Positions 54,087 to 62,449 of a DNA stretch of 64,000 nucleotides are shown here, one piece after another (the stretch's first letter is position 1; each line of letters opens with the position of its first letter). The stretch covers positions 1 through 64,000 of the forward strand of contig JANWXM010000010.1 of the NCBI GenBank assembly GCA_025055285.1. The letters are read 5' to 3'. Both the position numbers and the translations under genes were made by a program. Origin of the DNA: Saprospiraceae bacterium (lineage in GTDB: Bacteria; Bacteroidota; Bacteroidia; Chitinophagales; Saprospiraceae). Under the pieces are notes generated by a model, which searched no databases, was not told the DNA's origin, and saw only the letters and a program-made list of their open reading frames with translations.

Positions 54087-56174
54087 TCATTCTCGTTCCT
54101 CGTTCCAACGGAATCGCGCCTGGAGTTTCCACTCGCTGAAGCGGCCAGTGGCGCCAGAGGGACTGCTGGGTACGCGCTGAATGGTCTGTTCGTAACGGGC
54201 TTCTATGCGCAGCCAAGGAGTAGCGCGCCACTGCAAGTTGATGAAGTAGCGCGAGCCGCGGCCAGCAAAGCCCGGAATGCTCACGGCGGCAAAGAGGTCA
54301 GTTTCAAAAGCGTAGATACGGGCGTCGTAATCTTGGGCATCGAAGATGACGAAGCGACCTAAGCCAGAGAGCCGCGCCTGAAGAGGCTTGACCACTACTT
54401 CATGGTAAGCCAAGAAACCGCGCAAGGGTGAGCCGCCAGCTACAGAAAAGTGCGTCCATTCGGCTCGGCTGCGCATTTCGATGCCATTGCCCACGCGATA
54501 GGCAGCGTGCAAGCGCAGGCGCTGTCGTCTGTGCTCGAGCAAAGGGCGCTCGGGGTATGCACTACTAGTGCGTTCTTTCACCTCTCGAAACCACAACACG
54601 TAGAAGGATACGCCTCGCTGCGGAGTCCAGATGAGGCGACCCAGATACTCGCGTCCGAGCGAAGGCGCATTGGTTCCAAAGCGCAGCCAGGGGTGCCGCC
54701 AGAGATCGGCATAGGCGTTGATTTGCCATCGGCGCCCAAAGCGCACGTCGGCACCCCAATACAGCCCGTGTTCGTTGTTGGCCCTCGACGTTTCGGCGAG
54801 CGGAGCGGCGTATACGGCCTGGTAACGCGGCTCGAAATAGCGGTGCAGTAATGCCATCGTCACTCGGCTATCGGTACTAAATAAAATGCCGTTCAAGGCT
54901 GCTACACCACCGTTTTGGCTGCGTGCTATCTCGCCAAACGCGTACCAGTTGCGCTGTCTCCACGAGTAGTCAATGCTAAAAGAGGTCAGTTGCTGACCTT
55001 GAAAGGCGTAGCGCTGATGTGGCGCTGGCGTAGGGCGCCAGGGTATATCATACTGCAAGTGTAAAGCGTTAAAGGCTACCTGACCGTTGCGCCAACTACG
55101 GGCAAGCACAAAACCTCCAAGTCGTTCGCGTATCGCTTTCTCGCTCTGAATTTCAAGAGGAGTTCGATGAAGGCCCGACTGCTGAAGGGAGGTGAAGAAG
55201 CGCATCTCAGGTCCTGCTCCAGCGAGCGAGTCCATTTCCTGCCGCATATTGGCATCGCGTCGGCGATGGGATGCCAATATTGTGGCTTCCCACCGCTGAC
55301 CTAGACGAAGTACGGCTGCTCCTCCGCGCAGGAAGAACGCCTCGCCAAAGCCCAGGTAAGGAGCAATGCGCGGCCCGCTGCGCACAATAGCCATCGTTTC
55401 TGCGCTCTTCCCAGGTGCAAAGCGCGTTTGCAGCATTAGACCTTGGCCTATCCGCGCAGCGTAGTCGCCCATTGCTAACGTATGCACTACCGGATAAGCT
55501 CCTTGAACCCAAAAATGAGCGCTGTAAAAATCAAAGCCGCCTCGATTACTACCGCGAAAAAAGGCCTCACCGGCATCCTTTTCTGCCGTAAAGCCAAAGC
55601 GCAGGCGTTGGTCAAAGGTGTGCAAAAAGCGCATTCCTAGCCAGTCAGGGCTACCCTCCGCCTGTCGAACATTCCAGGGCACAGAGCGGCCCCAGCGCAT
55701 GAGAAACTCACTGCGCCCAAACCACAGGCCCTGCCAAACCGAGCCATATCGATCGTCTAAGCCCGTATTTACCCTCACAAAAGGCAAAAGACGGCGAATG
55801 TCAGCCAAGTCCCACCCCGGAATAGCCTGTAACTCATAGACATTTAGCAGAGGGCCTAGCTGTTCTCGGTAGTGAAGAAAATTTTCAATTTGCAGTTCGT
55901 TAAGCAATCGAAGAGAGGCTAGCTCCTCTCGGCTTATGCGATTGAGGTCGAGCGGGCGGCGACGCACATCCTCCAAAAATTCTAAGAGCATTTGGGCTTC
56001 AGCCTCATTGAGTTGTTCGTTTTCTCGAAAAAAACTCTCTAACAACTCCCCTGTGGTAGGCTCTTCCACTTGGCCCTGGACGGCGATGGGGAAGAGCATC
56101 GTAAGCAATCCTATCCAGCAGCAGAACAATCCTGCGCGCCATGGTTTAGTCTGGAGAAGACACGCCAGCTTCAT
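54087..56174 (-). CDS. Helix-hairpin-helix envelope protein with predicted outer-membrane barrel
   Basis: 695 residues with a signal peptide (about 10-35, ending VQGQ). Residues 45-130 contain ComEA-like helix-hairpin-helix repeats (LNRISREELASLRLLNELQIENF, and LQAIPGWDLADIRRLLPFV). The rest has alternating aromatic and charged strands typical of an outer-membrane beta-barrel (for example FGFTAEKDAGEAFF, YHEVVVKPLQARLSGLGRF), ending in a basic/acidic tail FRWNEERE. This architecture recurs in Bacteroidota but has no established role; DNA binding is suggested by the motif but not shown. A TACCTTTG box lies at 56264-56257 on the minus strand. Confidence 0.72.
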   Translation of the reverse strand: MKLACLLQTKPWRAGLFCCWIGLLTMLFPIAVQGQVEEPTTGELLESFFRENEQLNEAEAQMLLEFLEDVRRRPLDLNRISREELASLRLLNELQIENFLHYREQLGPLLNVYELQAIPGWDLADIRRLLPFVRVNTGLDDRYGSVWQGLWFGRSEFLMRWGRSVPWNVRQAEGSPDWLGMRFLHTFDQRLRFGFTAEKDAGEAFFRGSNRGGFDFYSAHFWVQGAYPVVHTLAMGDYAARIGQGLMLQTRFAPGKSAETMAIVRSGPRIAPYLGFGEAFFLRGGAAVLRLGQRWEATILASHRRRDANMRQEMDSLAGAGPEMRFFTSLQQSGLHRTPLEIQSEKAIRERLGGFVLARSWRNGQVAFNALHLQYDIPWRPTPAPHQRYAFQGQQLTSFSIDYSWRQRNWYAFGEIARSQNGGVAALNGILFSTDSRVTMALLHRYFEPRYQAVYAAPLAETSRANNEHGLYWGADVRFGRRWQINAYADLWRHPWLRFGTNAPSLGREYLGRLIWTPQRGVSFYVLWFREVKERTSSAYPERPLLEHRRQRLRLHAAYRVGNGIEMRSRAEWTHFSVAGGSPLRGFLAYHEVVVKPLQARLSGLGRFVIFDAQDYDARIYAFETDLFAAVSIPGFAGRGSRYFINLQWRATPWLRIEARYEQTIQRVPSSPSGATGRFSEWKLQARFRWNEERE

Positions 56175-56256
56175 ACGTCAAGTACAAGCGAAATAGATGG
56201 GCCCGCAGTTGGGAAAGGGCACTATCCTCGGCATAGCGCCTATATGCGCATTTGCT

Positions 56257-56264
56257 CAAAGGTA
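56257..56264 (-). promoter_or_regulatory. TACCTTTG -7 box upstream of the helix-hairpin-helix protein gene
   Basis: Exact -7 consensus on the minus strand, about 83 bases before the ATG at 56174. Confidence 0.4.
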
Positions 56265-56301
56265 CGGGGCTAGCGCGGCCTGCTAAGCATGTTTGGCCTT
56301 T

Positions 56302-57189
56302 TCATTTAAAATTCTCGACGAGTCGAGCCACAACAATACCCGCTTGACCCTTCTGCGAGCGTACGTAAGCTCCTAAGGACTGCGCTGTAACTACAACACA
56401 ACCTTTTAGCGAGGAGGCGTGTAGGAGGTGTATTCGCCCGCTGTAGGATACGGCAAAGCCTAAATGAGCAAAATCCAGTCCTGGCTTGGCCGAGGCAATA
56501 GCGATAATGTCGCCCGGTCGGAGTTGATTTTCAATGTGCTCAATCAAACCTTTGGGGATCATATAGTGGACGCGGCGGCTAAGCCGTGTTTCCACTTGTT
56601 GGATGCGGCGCAGGGTTTTTGGGTCTTTCAAGGGCGGATATTTCTCCGGATGTTTGCTCATAAAATCAATTTTTTTGCGGTAGGGACGCCCGCCAAGTTC
56701 GCGAGTTATGTCGCGCAAGTAACCCAAATCTTGAGCCTGTCGCAACCAACCAGACAAATAATGGACACGCGAGGCAAAGCCATCAATTGTGCCACCCCAG
56801 TAGCGCAATGCGCGCACGTAGTCGGCAATAGTCGCAAGGGAGGCATCCTTTTGCTCGGCCGCGAGAGCGATAGCAAGGCTGAGCTCCACGAAAGTCCAGC
56901 AATCTACTCGACGCGTCGAGATCGCCAGATACTCCTCTTCAGCTACGGGGAGCGTTCCATAACAGGTCCCCTTAAAGGACTCTGCTACTGCCAGCACTCG
57001 GGCAGTGACTTTATCGTAAGTACGGGCTATGGCGAGTTTTTCGGCTAATTCAACGGCGTCCGCCGAGTCTATTGGCCCAAGAGATAAAGTACTTTTTTCA
57101 GCTTGAGCAAGTGTATTGGCCTCAAACCATACCGGTATTCCTAACCAAAACGGGACTACGAGCGCATAGAGCGGAAGCTGAATGTTCAT
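56302..57189 (-). CDS. DUF1460 protein, NlpC/P60-like
   Basis: 295 residues with a hydrophobic N-terminus that looks like a signal peptide. It has the family Cys motif RRVDCWTFVELSLAIALA, followed by RALRYWGGTIDGFASRVHYLSGWL, DLGYLRDITRELGGRP and a later DFAHLGFAVSYSGRIHLLHASS with the likely catalytic His. DUF1460 proteins have an NlpC/P60-type fold and are thought to cleave cell-wall peptides or a related amide bond, acting in the periplasm. It lies 24 bases after tpiA on the minus strand and may be cotranscribed with it. Confidence 0.85.
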   Translation of the reverse strand: MNIQLPLYALVVPFWLGIPVWFEANTLAQAEKSTLSLGPIDSADAVELAEKLAIARTYDKVTARVLAVAESFKGTCYGTLPVAEEEYLAISTRRVDCWTFVELSLAIALAAEQKDASLATIADYVRALRYWGGTIDGFASRVHYLSGWLRQAQDLGYLRDITRELGGRPYRKKIDFMSKHPEKYPPLKDPKTLRRIQQVETRLSRRVHYMIPKGLIEHIENQLRPGDIIAIASAKPGLDFAHLGFAVSYSGRIHLLHASSLKGCVVVTAQSLGAYVRSQKGQAGIVVARLVENFK

Positions 57190-57213
57190 CGCAAGTTTCT
57201 TCGAATGAGACTT

Positions 57214-57981
57214 TTATGTTGAGCGCGCCGCGCAAATGATGGCCGAGAACTCATCGGCTCTTAAGGAAGCTCCGCCGATGAGACCGCCGTCTACGTCGGG
57301 CTGTTGGAAAAGCTGCGAGGCATTTTGAGCATTGCAAGAGCCGCCGTAGAGGATGGGTATAGCCTGAGCCGTTTCAGAAGAGTAGCGTTTAGCCACCAAT
57401 TGGCGAATGGCGGCGTGCATTTCTTGCGCTTGTGCAGAGGAGGCTGTTTTGCCCGTTCCAATTGCCCACACTGGTTCATAGGCGATGACGACGCGGCGCA
57501 AATCAGTTTCAGAAAGGTGGAATAGGCTGGCGCGCAGTTGGCGCGCTACATAAGGGAGGTGGTGGTTGCGTTCGCGCACGGCAAGCGGCTCGCCACAGCA
57601 AAAAATCGGCGTTAAGTTATGGCGAAGCGCAACAGTGACCTTGCGGGCCAACTGCTCATGAGTTTCGCGAAAATACTGCCGGCGCTCCGAATGGCCGAGG
57701 ATAACGTATTGAGCTCCTACGGAAACGAGCATTGCCGCTGAGACCTCGCCTGTATAAGCACCTTGCTCCTCGTGATGACAATTTTGAGCGGCTAGGTAAA
57801 AGCCTTGGCGTTCGCGCAGCACTTCGCTAATTGCTTGCAATAGTGGACAAGGCACGGCGAACACCACGGTGGTGTTCGGTGGTGTTCGTTCGAAACGCGC
57901 CAGCACCTCGCGCACTAGCGTCAGACCTTCCTCTAGAGTTTTGTTCATCTTCCAGTTACCGGCAACAATAAAGGGTCGCAT
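57214..57981 (-). CDS. tpiA: Triose-phosphate isomerase
   Basis: 255-residue glycolytic enzyme that interconverts dihydroxyacetone phosphate and glyceraldehyde 3-phosphate. The TIM-barrel markers are present: AGNWKMNKT (Asn9, Lys11), ILGHSERRQYF with the active-site His, VIAYEPVWAIGTGKTAS with the catalytic Glu, PILYGGSCN and VDGGLIGGASLRADEF. Usual length. ATG 57981 is preceded on the minus strand by a TACCTTTG box at 58014-58007, giving a leader of about 20 bases. It is divergent from an ScfR/RamB-like regulator, with 74 bases between the start codons. Confidence 0.97.
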   Translation of the reverse strand: MRPFIVAGNWKMNKTLEEGLTLVREVLARFERTPPNTTVVFAVPCPLLQAISEVLRERQGFYLAAQNCHHEEQGAYTGEVSAAMLVSVGAQYVILGHSERRQYFRETHEQLARKVTVALRHNLTPIFCCGEPLAVRERNHHLPYVARQLRASLFHLSETDLRRVVIAYEPVWAIGTGKTASSAQAQEMHAAIRQLVAKRYSSETAQAIPILYGGSCNAQNASQLFQQPDVDGGLIGGASLRADEFSAIICAARST

Positions 57982-58006
57982 AGGCCATTTAGAAAAAAGT
58001 TGCGCT

Positions 58007-58014
58007 CAAAGGTA
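58007..58014 (-). promoter_or_regulatory. TACCTTTG -7 box of tpiA
   Basis: Exact -7 consensus on the minus strand, 25 bases before the tpiA ATG. The -33 element is not obvious. Confidence 0.5.
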
Positions 58015-58031
58015 GAGGGAAGCAGGCATTT

Positions 58032-58041
58032 GCATCGATGC
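58032..58041. promoter_or_regulatory. Palindrome between tpiA and the ScfR-like regulator
   Basis: GCATCGATGC is a perfect 10-base palindrome between the two divergent -7 boxes, and it sits within a longer imperfect inverted repeat GGCAT...ATGCC (58026-58043). It lies directly upstream of the regulator's -7 box, a place where a self-binding operator would block transcription. Binding is inferred only. Confidence 0.4.
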
Positions 58042-58042
58042 C

Positions 58043-58050
58043 TACCTTTG
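58043..58050 (+). promoter_or_regulatory. TACCTTTG -7 box of the ScfR-like regulator
   Basis: Exact -7 consensus. The transcript would start near 58056, at or next to the ATG at 58056, so the mRNA may be leaderless. Confidence 0.5.
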
Positions 58051-58055
58051 CCGTT

Positions 58056-59552
58056 ATGGGAAGAGATCGCCAATTGAAATGCATCTTACTCGGGCTGAAA
58101 GTCCGTCAGCTGCGCCAAATGCGCGGGTGGAATTTTGAGGAGATGAGTCGAAGAACCGGTATTTCACCCTCCTATTTGAATGAAATAGAGAAAGGGAAAA
58201 AGTACCCTCAGGTCGATACTTTAGAAAAATTGGCCGTAGCTCTAGATGTTTCGAGAGACTTTCTTACTTCGAGCCAATTACCTGCCCAATACGCACCCAT
58301 TGAGAGACTATTAGAGAGCAACTTTTTAAATGAGTTACCGCTGGATTTTTTTGGTATTCGCCCTCAGCAGGTTGTCGAGATCATGGCACGAGCTCCTGGC
58401 AAGGTCAATGCCTTCATCTCGGCCATGCTCGATATAGCGCGGCATTATTCGGTGCACAACGAGCATTTCTACTTCGCGGCTCTGCGCGCCTATCAGGAAT
58501 TGCACATGAATTACTTTCCTGACCTAGAGGCTGAAGCGGTGGCCTTTTCCAGAGAGCATGGCCTACCAGCTCGCGGCCCAATTGTCGCAGAAATCTTAGC
58601 GCGCCTACTGACAGAGAAATTCGGATATACACTTGATTATCAGCTGCTAGGGCAGCAGCCGCTTTTGCAAGGAGTGCGGGCAGCTTTTTGCGCTAAACGG
58701 CGCCTTTTGTTCCTACATCCGTTGCTCGACTCGCGCCAGCGAACCTTCCTGTTGGCTAAAGAACTAGGTTTTGCCACTTTACGCCTAGCTAAGCGGCCCT
58801 TAGCAACTCCGTGGCTGCGCGTGAACTCGTTCGAAGAAGTGCTCAACAATTACAAAGCAGCCTATTTCGCCGTAGCTATTTTGGTTCCACAGGCGGCTTT
58901 CATCGAAGACCTTCACGCATTTTTCCAGCAACCTGATTGGAAAGAAGAGCGTCTCTTAGCGCTTATGCATCGGTATCAGATAAGTCCAGAGGTGCTTTTC
59001 CAGCGTTTCAATGTGCTTTCGCACGCTTTTGGTTTGCATAAAATTTTCTTCTTGCGCCTTATTTACGATATCGAGAGCCAGCGTATAGAGATTGACAAAG
59101 AACTGCATCTCAATCGCCGGCATCGCCCGCACGCCAGTGGTTTAGGACAAACGTATTGCCGACGCTGGCTTTCTACGGCTCTGTTTCAACAATTAAGCAC
59201 AGCTACTTCTCCCTGGCCTGCAGAGACCCTCATGGCGGCCAAAGCCCAGCACATGATTTTTGCAGATTCTAAAGAGGAATATTTCTGTTTGGCGGTTGCA
59301 AAGACGGCTCATCCCACGCCCAACCGCCTTGTTTGTGCTATGCTGGGTGTAGATTGGGATGAGCATGCTCGCTCCGTTATCCGCTTTGCAGCCGATCCAA
59401 CCCTCGAGCGTCAAATCGTGGGCGTTACCTGCGAACAATGCGGCTGGCTCCAATGCCCGCAGCGCGCCGCACAGCCCATAGAGTATCGCCGACGTGAACA
59501 ACGACGCCAAATCGAAATGGCATTGAACAACCTTCTCGAATGCTCTTCATAA
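58056..59552 (+). CDS. XRE-type transcriptional regulator, ScfR/RamB-like
   Basis: 498 residues from ATG 58056 (an in-frame codon at 58038 adds six residues). An N-terminal HTH_XRE domain (about 10-70; VRQLRQMRGWNFEEMSRRTG and SYLNEIEKGKKYPQVDTL) is followed by a long region and an IrrE-like (ImmA/DUF955) domain near 225-320, in which the usual zinc-binding HExxH is replaced by LLAKELGFATLRL, so metalloprotease activity is not expected. The last 60 residues have a Cys cluster (CEQCGWLQC). This is the layout of the ScfR/RamB regulators, which respond to fatty acids or acetate-derived intermediates. Divergence from tpiA and a palindrome between the two start codons suggest autoregulation. Confidence 0.82.
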   Translation: MGRDRQLKCILLGLKVRQLRQMRGWNFEEMSRRTGISPSYLNEIEKGKKYPQVDTLEKLAVALDVSRDFLTSSQLPAQYAPIERLLESNFLNELPLDFFGIRPQQVVEIMARAPGKVNAFISAMLDIARHYSVHNEHFYFAALRAYQELHMNYFPDLEAEAVAFSREHGLPARGPIVAEILARLLTEKFGYTLDYQLLGQQPLLQGVRAAFCAKRRLLFLHPLLDSRQRTFLLAKELGFATLRLAKRPLATPWLRVNSFEEVLNNYKAAYFAVAILVPQAAFIEDLHAFFQQPDWKEERLLALMHRYQISPEVLFQRFNVLSHAFGLHKIFFLRLIYDIESQRIEIDKELHLNRRHRPHASGLGQTYCRRWLSTALFQQLSTATSPWPAETLMAAKAQHMIFADSKEEYFCLAVAKTAHPTPNRLVCAMLGVDWDEHARSVIRFAADPTLERQIVGVTCEQCGWLQCPQRAAQPIEYRRREQRRQIEMALNNLLECSS

Positions 59553-59565
59553 TTGGGTCTTCTCT

Positions 59566-60603
59566 ATGCTCGTTGGCAGTTCTCTTAAATACTGCTTCCT
59601 TTTGGGTGTTGTTGGTGGTGTGCTGTCGTCTTGTCGTTCTGCGCGCCCAACAGAGGATTTTTCACTCAGCACAGTACCCTCGCCACCTAATTACGCCCTA
59701 TTGGATCATTGGGCCGCACATCCATTGAAAGCAGACGCTGCCGACCAAACACCGTGTGGCATAAGACGCCCTGAGGATGAGAATATTTTTGCCGACGTCT
59801 TCTTCATCCACCCCACCTCTTATTTTGGCCGGCGTCAAAGACCCGTCAAATGGAACGCCGACTTGAACGACCAACAGGTCAATGCGCGCACTGATAGGGG
59901 AGCTATTCTCCATCAAGCTACAATCTTCAATACTGCCGGACGTGTGTATGCCCCGCGGTATCGCCAAGCGCATTTAAAGAGCTTCTACACCCGTGACACG
60001 GCGAATGCTGCGTGCGCCCTAGAGTTAGCCTATCGCGATGTAGAAGCTGCCTTTGACCATTACCTCAAGCACTATAGTGAGCAGAGGCCCCTCATTCTCG
60101 TCGGTCATAGTCAAGGCGCTTACTTAGCTATGCGTCTATTGCGCGAGCACATAGAGGGCACTCCACTTCAAAGCCAACTCGTTGTCGCCTATTTGGTTGG
60201 TTGGCCTGTTCAGAAGGATTTCTTTAAGCAAATACCCCCTTGCGATTCTGCCGAACAAGTAGGTTGTTTCTGCTCGTGGCGAACTTGGAGACGCGACGCC
60301 CGCCGGCAATTGCCGCCGCAGCCCAATGTCGTCTGTACCAATCCGCTCACTTGGACAACCCGCGAGAGCGAGTATGCCAATCGTTCGCTCAATCTTGGCG
60401 CTGTTTTGCGCAATTTATGTGTCATCTATCCGGCGCTCACCGATGCTGAAATATGGAAAGGATACCTGTTGGCTTCGAAGCCGTGTTTTCCAGGAAGTTT
60501 TCTGTTAAACCGAAAAAATTATCACGTTGGAGATTTGAATTTGTATTACTTTAACGTGCAACAAAATGCTGAAAAGCGCGTCAAAGCGTTTATTCGGCGG
60601 TAG
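59566..60603 (+). CDS. DUF3089 lipoprotein, alpha/beta-hydrolase-like
   Basis: 345 residues. A signal peptide with a lipobox (GVLSSC, Cys23) suggests surface or periplasmic anchoring. The family signatures are ADVFFIHPTSYFG, IFNTAGRVYAPRYRQAHL, the nucleophile elbow VGHSQGAYLAMRLL (Ser182) and YLVGWPVQKDFF. DUF3089 is related to alpha/beta-hydrolases but has no proven substrate. The sequence ends with LYYFNVQQNAEKRVKAF. It follows the regulator by 13 bases and the M48 peptidase gene lies 33 bases downstream, so these may be one transcript. Confidence 0.82.
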   Translation: MLVGSSLKYCFLLGVVGGVLSSCRSARPTEDFSLSTVPSPPNYALLDHWAAHPLKADAADQTPCGIRRPEDENIFADVFFIHPTSYFGRRQRPVKWNADLNDQQVNARTDRGAILHQATIFNTAGRVYAPRYRQAHLKSFYTRDTANAACALELAYRDVEAAFDHYLKHYSEQRPLILVGHSQGAYLAMRLLREHIEGTPLQSQLVVAYLVGWPVQKDFFKQIPPCDSAEQVGCFCSWRTWRRDARRQLPPQPNVVCTNPLTWTTRESEYANRSLNLGAVLRNLCVIYPALTDAEIWKGYLLASKPCFPGSFLLNRKNYHVGDLNLYYFNVQQNAEKRVKAFIRR

Positions 60604-60636
60604 TCAATTGTTCATGATTATCTAACTTTCTCAAAA

Positions 60637-61464
60637 ATGACAAGACAACTCTTTATCTGTCTGTTGATTTCGGGTGTTCTAACTGCCTGTACCAAGACAG
60701 CGTTCACGGGCCGGAAACAAATGGCGCTTATTCCGGCGAGCGAACTAAACCAGATGAGTTTTTCGGAATATCGGGCCTTCCTGAAGAAGAACCCAACGCT
60801 AGCCTCAGGACCTGAAGTAGAACTCGTACGTCGCGTGGGCAATGACATAAAAGAGGCCGTGGAAGTCTACTATCGGGCTCAAGGAAAAGCTAATGAGCTG
60901 CGCAATTTCGCTTGGGAATTCAACGTCGTTGACAATCCAGCAGCGAATGCTTTCTGCATGCCAGGCGGAAAAGTGGTAGTGTTCACAGGTATACTAAAGA
61001 TCACTCAAAACGAGGATGCCCTTGCAGTCGTGATGGGTCATGAAGTAGCCCACGCTTTAGCTAATCACGGCAATGAACGCATGAGTCAACTGCTTTTAGC
61101 GCAATTGGGCCTCACCTCTCTGCAAGTGGCCTTGGCTAGCAAGCCCGCTCAAACACGTGACATCCTCCTGGCTGCGGCAGGCTTTGGTACTCAAGTAGGT
61201 GTTCTCTTGCCCTTCAGCCGTAAGCACGAAACTGAGGCCGACGAAATTGGCCTCTACTTGATGGCCATGGCGGGATATGACCCTAATGAAGCTGCGCCAT
61301 TCTGGGAGCGCATGAATCGCTCGAGCGGCGGCGCTCCGCCCGAATTTCTTAGCACGCACCCCGACCCGTCGAAGCGCAGCGAGCGGCTGAAGCAACTCGT
61401 ACCTAAAGCGCGCGCTTATGCCATGAGGTATCCGGTGCCCAACAGCTCAAAAAATCGCCGCTAA
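60637..61464 (+). CDS. M48-family metallopeptidase lipoprotein (Oma1/LoiP-like)
   Basis: 275 residues. A lipobox signal (ISGVLTACTK, Cys18) leads to a zinc metalloprotease domain with VVMGHEVAHALANHGNERMS (H135-E-x2-H139) and the downstream HETEADEIGLYLMAMAGYDP, which carries the third ligand. A FNVVDNPAANAFCMPGGKVVVF stretch (seen in two halves) precedes them, as expected of M48B/M48C enzymes. It likely acts in the periplasm or outer membrane in protein quality control. No membrane helix outside the signal is evident, so it differs from HtpX. It is convergent with a lipoprotein gene 6 bases away. Confidence 0.92.
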   Translation: MTRQLFICLLISGVLTACTKTAFTGRKQMALIPASELNQMSFSEYRAFLKKNPTLASGPEVELVRRVGNDIKEAVEVYYRAQGKANELRNFAWEFNVVDNPAANAFCMPGGKVVVFTGILKITQNEDALAVVMGHEVAHALANHGNERMSQLLLAQLGLTSLQVALASKPAQTRDILLAAAGFGTQVGVLLPFSRKHETEADEIGLYLMAMAGYDPNEAAPFWERMNRSSGGAPPEFLSTHPDPSKRSERLKQLVPKARAYAMRYPVPNSSKNRR

Positions 61465-61470
61465 CAAGAG

Positions 61471-61929
61471 TCATTGAGGCTTAGCGGGAAAGGTATCTGC
61501 GGGCGGAAAAACTAGTTCCTCCTCGCCAGGTAGCAAAGTATCGGCCGCGGGCGTAGCAAATCCCTCCACGCGGTGCACTAACCATCGGCCATCTACTCGT
61601 TTGAGAATAAGTGTATCAGGAAGGTATTCGCCCAACTCGTCTTCGATTTCATAGCTGCAAATCGCAGAATCGCCTATGACGACACAGCGCAAATTGCGCA
61701 AATACGTGTGCGTCACCTCTGCCGAGTCATCTTGTACCAAGGCATCTAAAAAGTCTACATAAGAACGCGCTAACTCCGTACTGTACAAACGAGCTGAGTC
61801 GAAGCGATTCCGGTCAATATACTGTTGCCACAGGAGGACAACCTCCTCAGGTTCAGAGGGTTCAGAAGATTCACATTGAAAAGTTATCCATATGAGAAAA
61901 CATGCGCATAGGCGCAAAAGGAAACGCAT
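61471..61929 (-). CDS. Small lipoprotein with NTF2-like fold (DUF4878-like)
   Basis: 152 residues. The signal peptide and lipobox (ITFQC, Cys19) are followed by an Asp/Glu-rich mature part: EEVVLLWQQYIDRNRFDSARLY, SAICSYEIEDELGEYLPDT, and LILKRVDGRWLVHRVEGF, a pattern like DUF4878 or other NTF2-type lipoproteins. No active-site signature is visible. A TACCTTTG box lies at 61963-61956 on the minus strand, 27 bases before the ATG. Function unknown. Confidence 0.72.
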   Translation of the reverse strand: MRFLLRLCACFLIWITFQCESSEPSEPEEVVLLWQQYIDRNRFDSARLYSTELARSYVDFLDALVQDDSAEVTHTYLRNLRCVVIGDSAICSYEIEDELGEYLPDTLILKRVDGRWLVHRVEGFATPAADTLLPGEEELVFPPADTFPAKPQ

Positions 61930-61955
61930 ACCCGCGAACGTAATTTTTTATTGAG

Positions 61956-61963
61956 CAAAGGTA
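61956..61963 (-). promoter_or_regulatory. TACCTTTG -7 box of the small lipoprotein gene
   Basis: Exact -7 consensus on the minus strand, 27 bases before the ATG; -33 not clear. Confidence 0.45.
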
Positions 61964-62009
61964 TACATCGCCTTCTCCGTTGCTCACCTCTTTCCATTTA
62001 CACCTCAAG

Positions 62010-62041
62010 AAAAAAAACCGCCTCGACTTTTGCCGAGGCGG
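62010..62041 (-). terminator. Rho-independent terminator of tRNA-Val
   Basis: An 8-bp perfect stem (62018-62025 with 62034-62041, ccgcctcg/cgaggcgg) with an 8-base loop is followed on the minus strand by eight T bases. It is the clearest terminator in the window and lies 10 bases downstream of the tRNA. Confidence 0.85.
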
Positions 62042-62051
62042 AATTTCTATG

Positions 62052-62126
62052 TGGGCGCAGGAGGATTCGAACCTCCGACCCCCTGCTTGTAAGGCAGGTA
62101 CTCTAAACCAACTGAGCTATGCGCCC
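62052..62126 (-). tRNA. tRNA-Val (anticodon TAC)
   Basis: 75 nt, minus strand. Acceptor GGGCGCA pairs with TGCGCCC, D arm AGCTCAGTTGGTTTAGAGT, anticodon stem CCTGC/GCAGG with loop CTTACAA (TAC), T arm GTTCGAATC. No encoded CCA. Confidence 0.95.
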
Positions 62127-62136
62127 ATAGCGAGCG

Positions 62137-62169
62137 CAAAGGTAGGTGCCTCGTCTTCTTATTGCCAAA
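62137..62169 (-). promoter_or_regulatory. Promoter of tRNA-Val
   Basis: Minus strand: TTTG (62169-62166), a 21-base spacer and TACCTTTG (62144-62137), 11 bases before the tRNA 5' end. It is the best match in the window to the Bacteroidota -33/-7 promoter. Confidence 0.7.
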
Positions 62170-62449
62170 ATTTTTTGGAAAAAACAATTCTCTAGAATTT
62201 TCGAAGGTAAACACGAAGGAAAGAAGGCGAGCAGAAGGCCATTAATAGAAAATGATTCTTAACTAATTGGTTATTAGGTTTTTAATCTTAAATGCAGCGA
62301 ATAATAACTTTCAACAAATGCGCTTTTTTCGAATCCTTTCCTGTCGCCTCAAAGTGGTTTTCGCTTCAAATTGGCTGATGAGTAAACTAAATCTTCGCTT
62401 TAACTTCGCTACACATAAAGTTAACTAACTGTTCTCATTCTCAAAGAAG
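62170..62449. other. AT-rich intergenic region
   Basis: About 280 bases between tRNA-Val and the next plus-strand gene. It is noticeably AT-rich, with ACTAATTGGTTATTAG and similar runs, and probably contains the promoter of the gene at 62450. No gene or known RNA motif was seen. Confidence 0.4.

Noticed and set aside
58720..58830. Possible zinc protease motif in the ScfR-like regulator
   Set aside because: The IrrE-like helix reads LLAKELGFATLRL and lacks the HExxH ligands, so the protein is not a likely metalloprotease.
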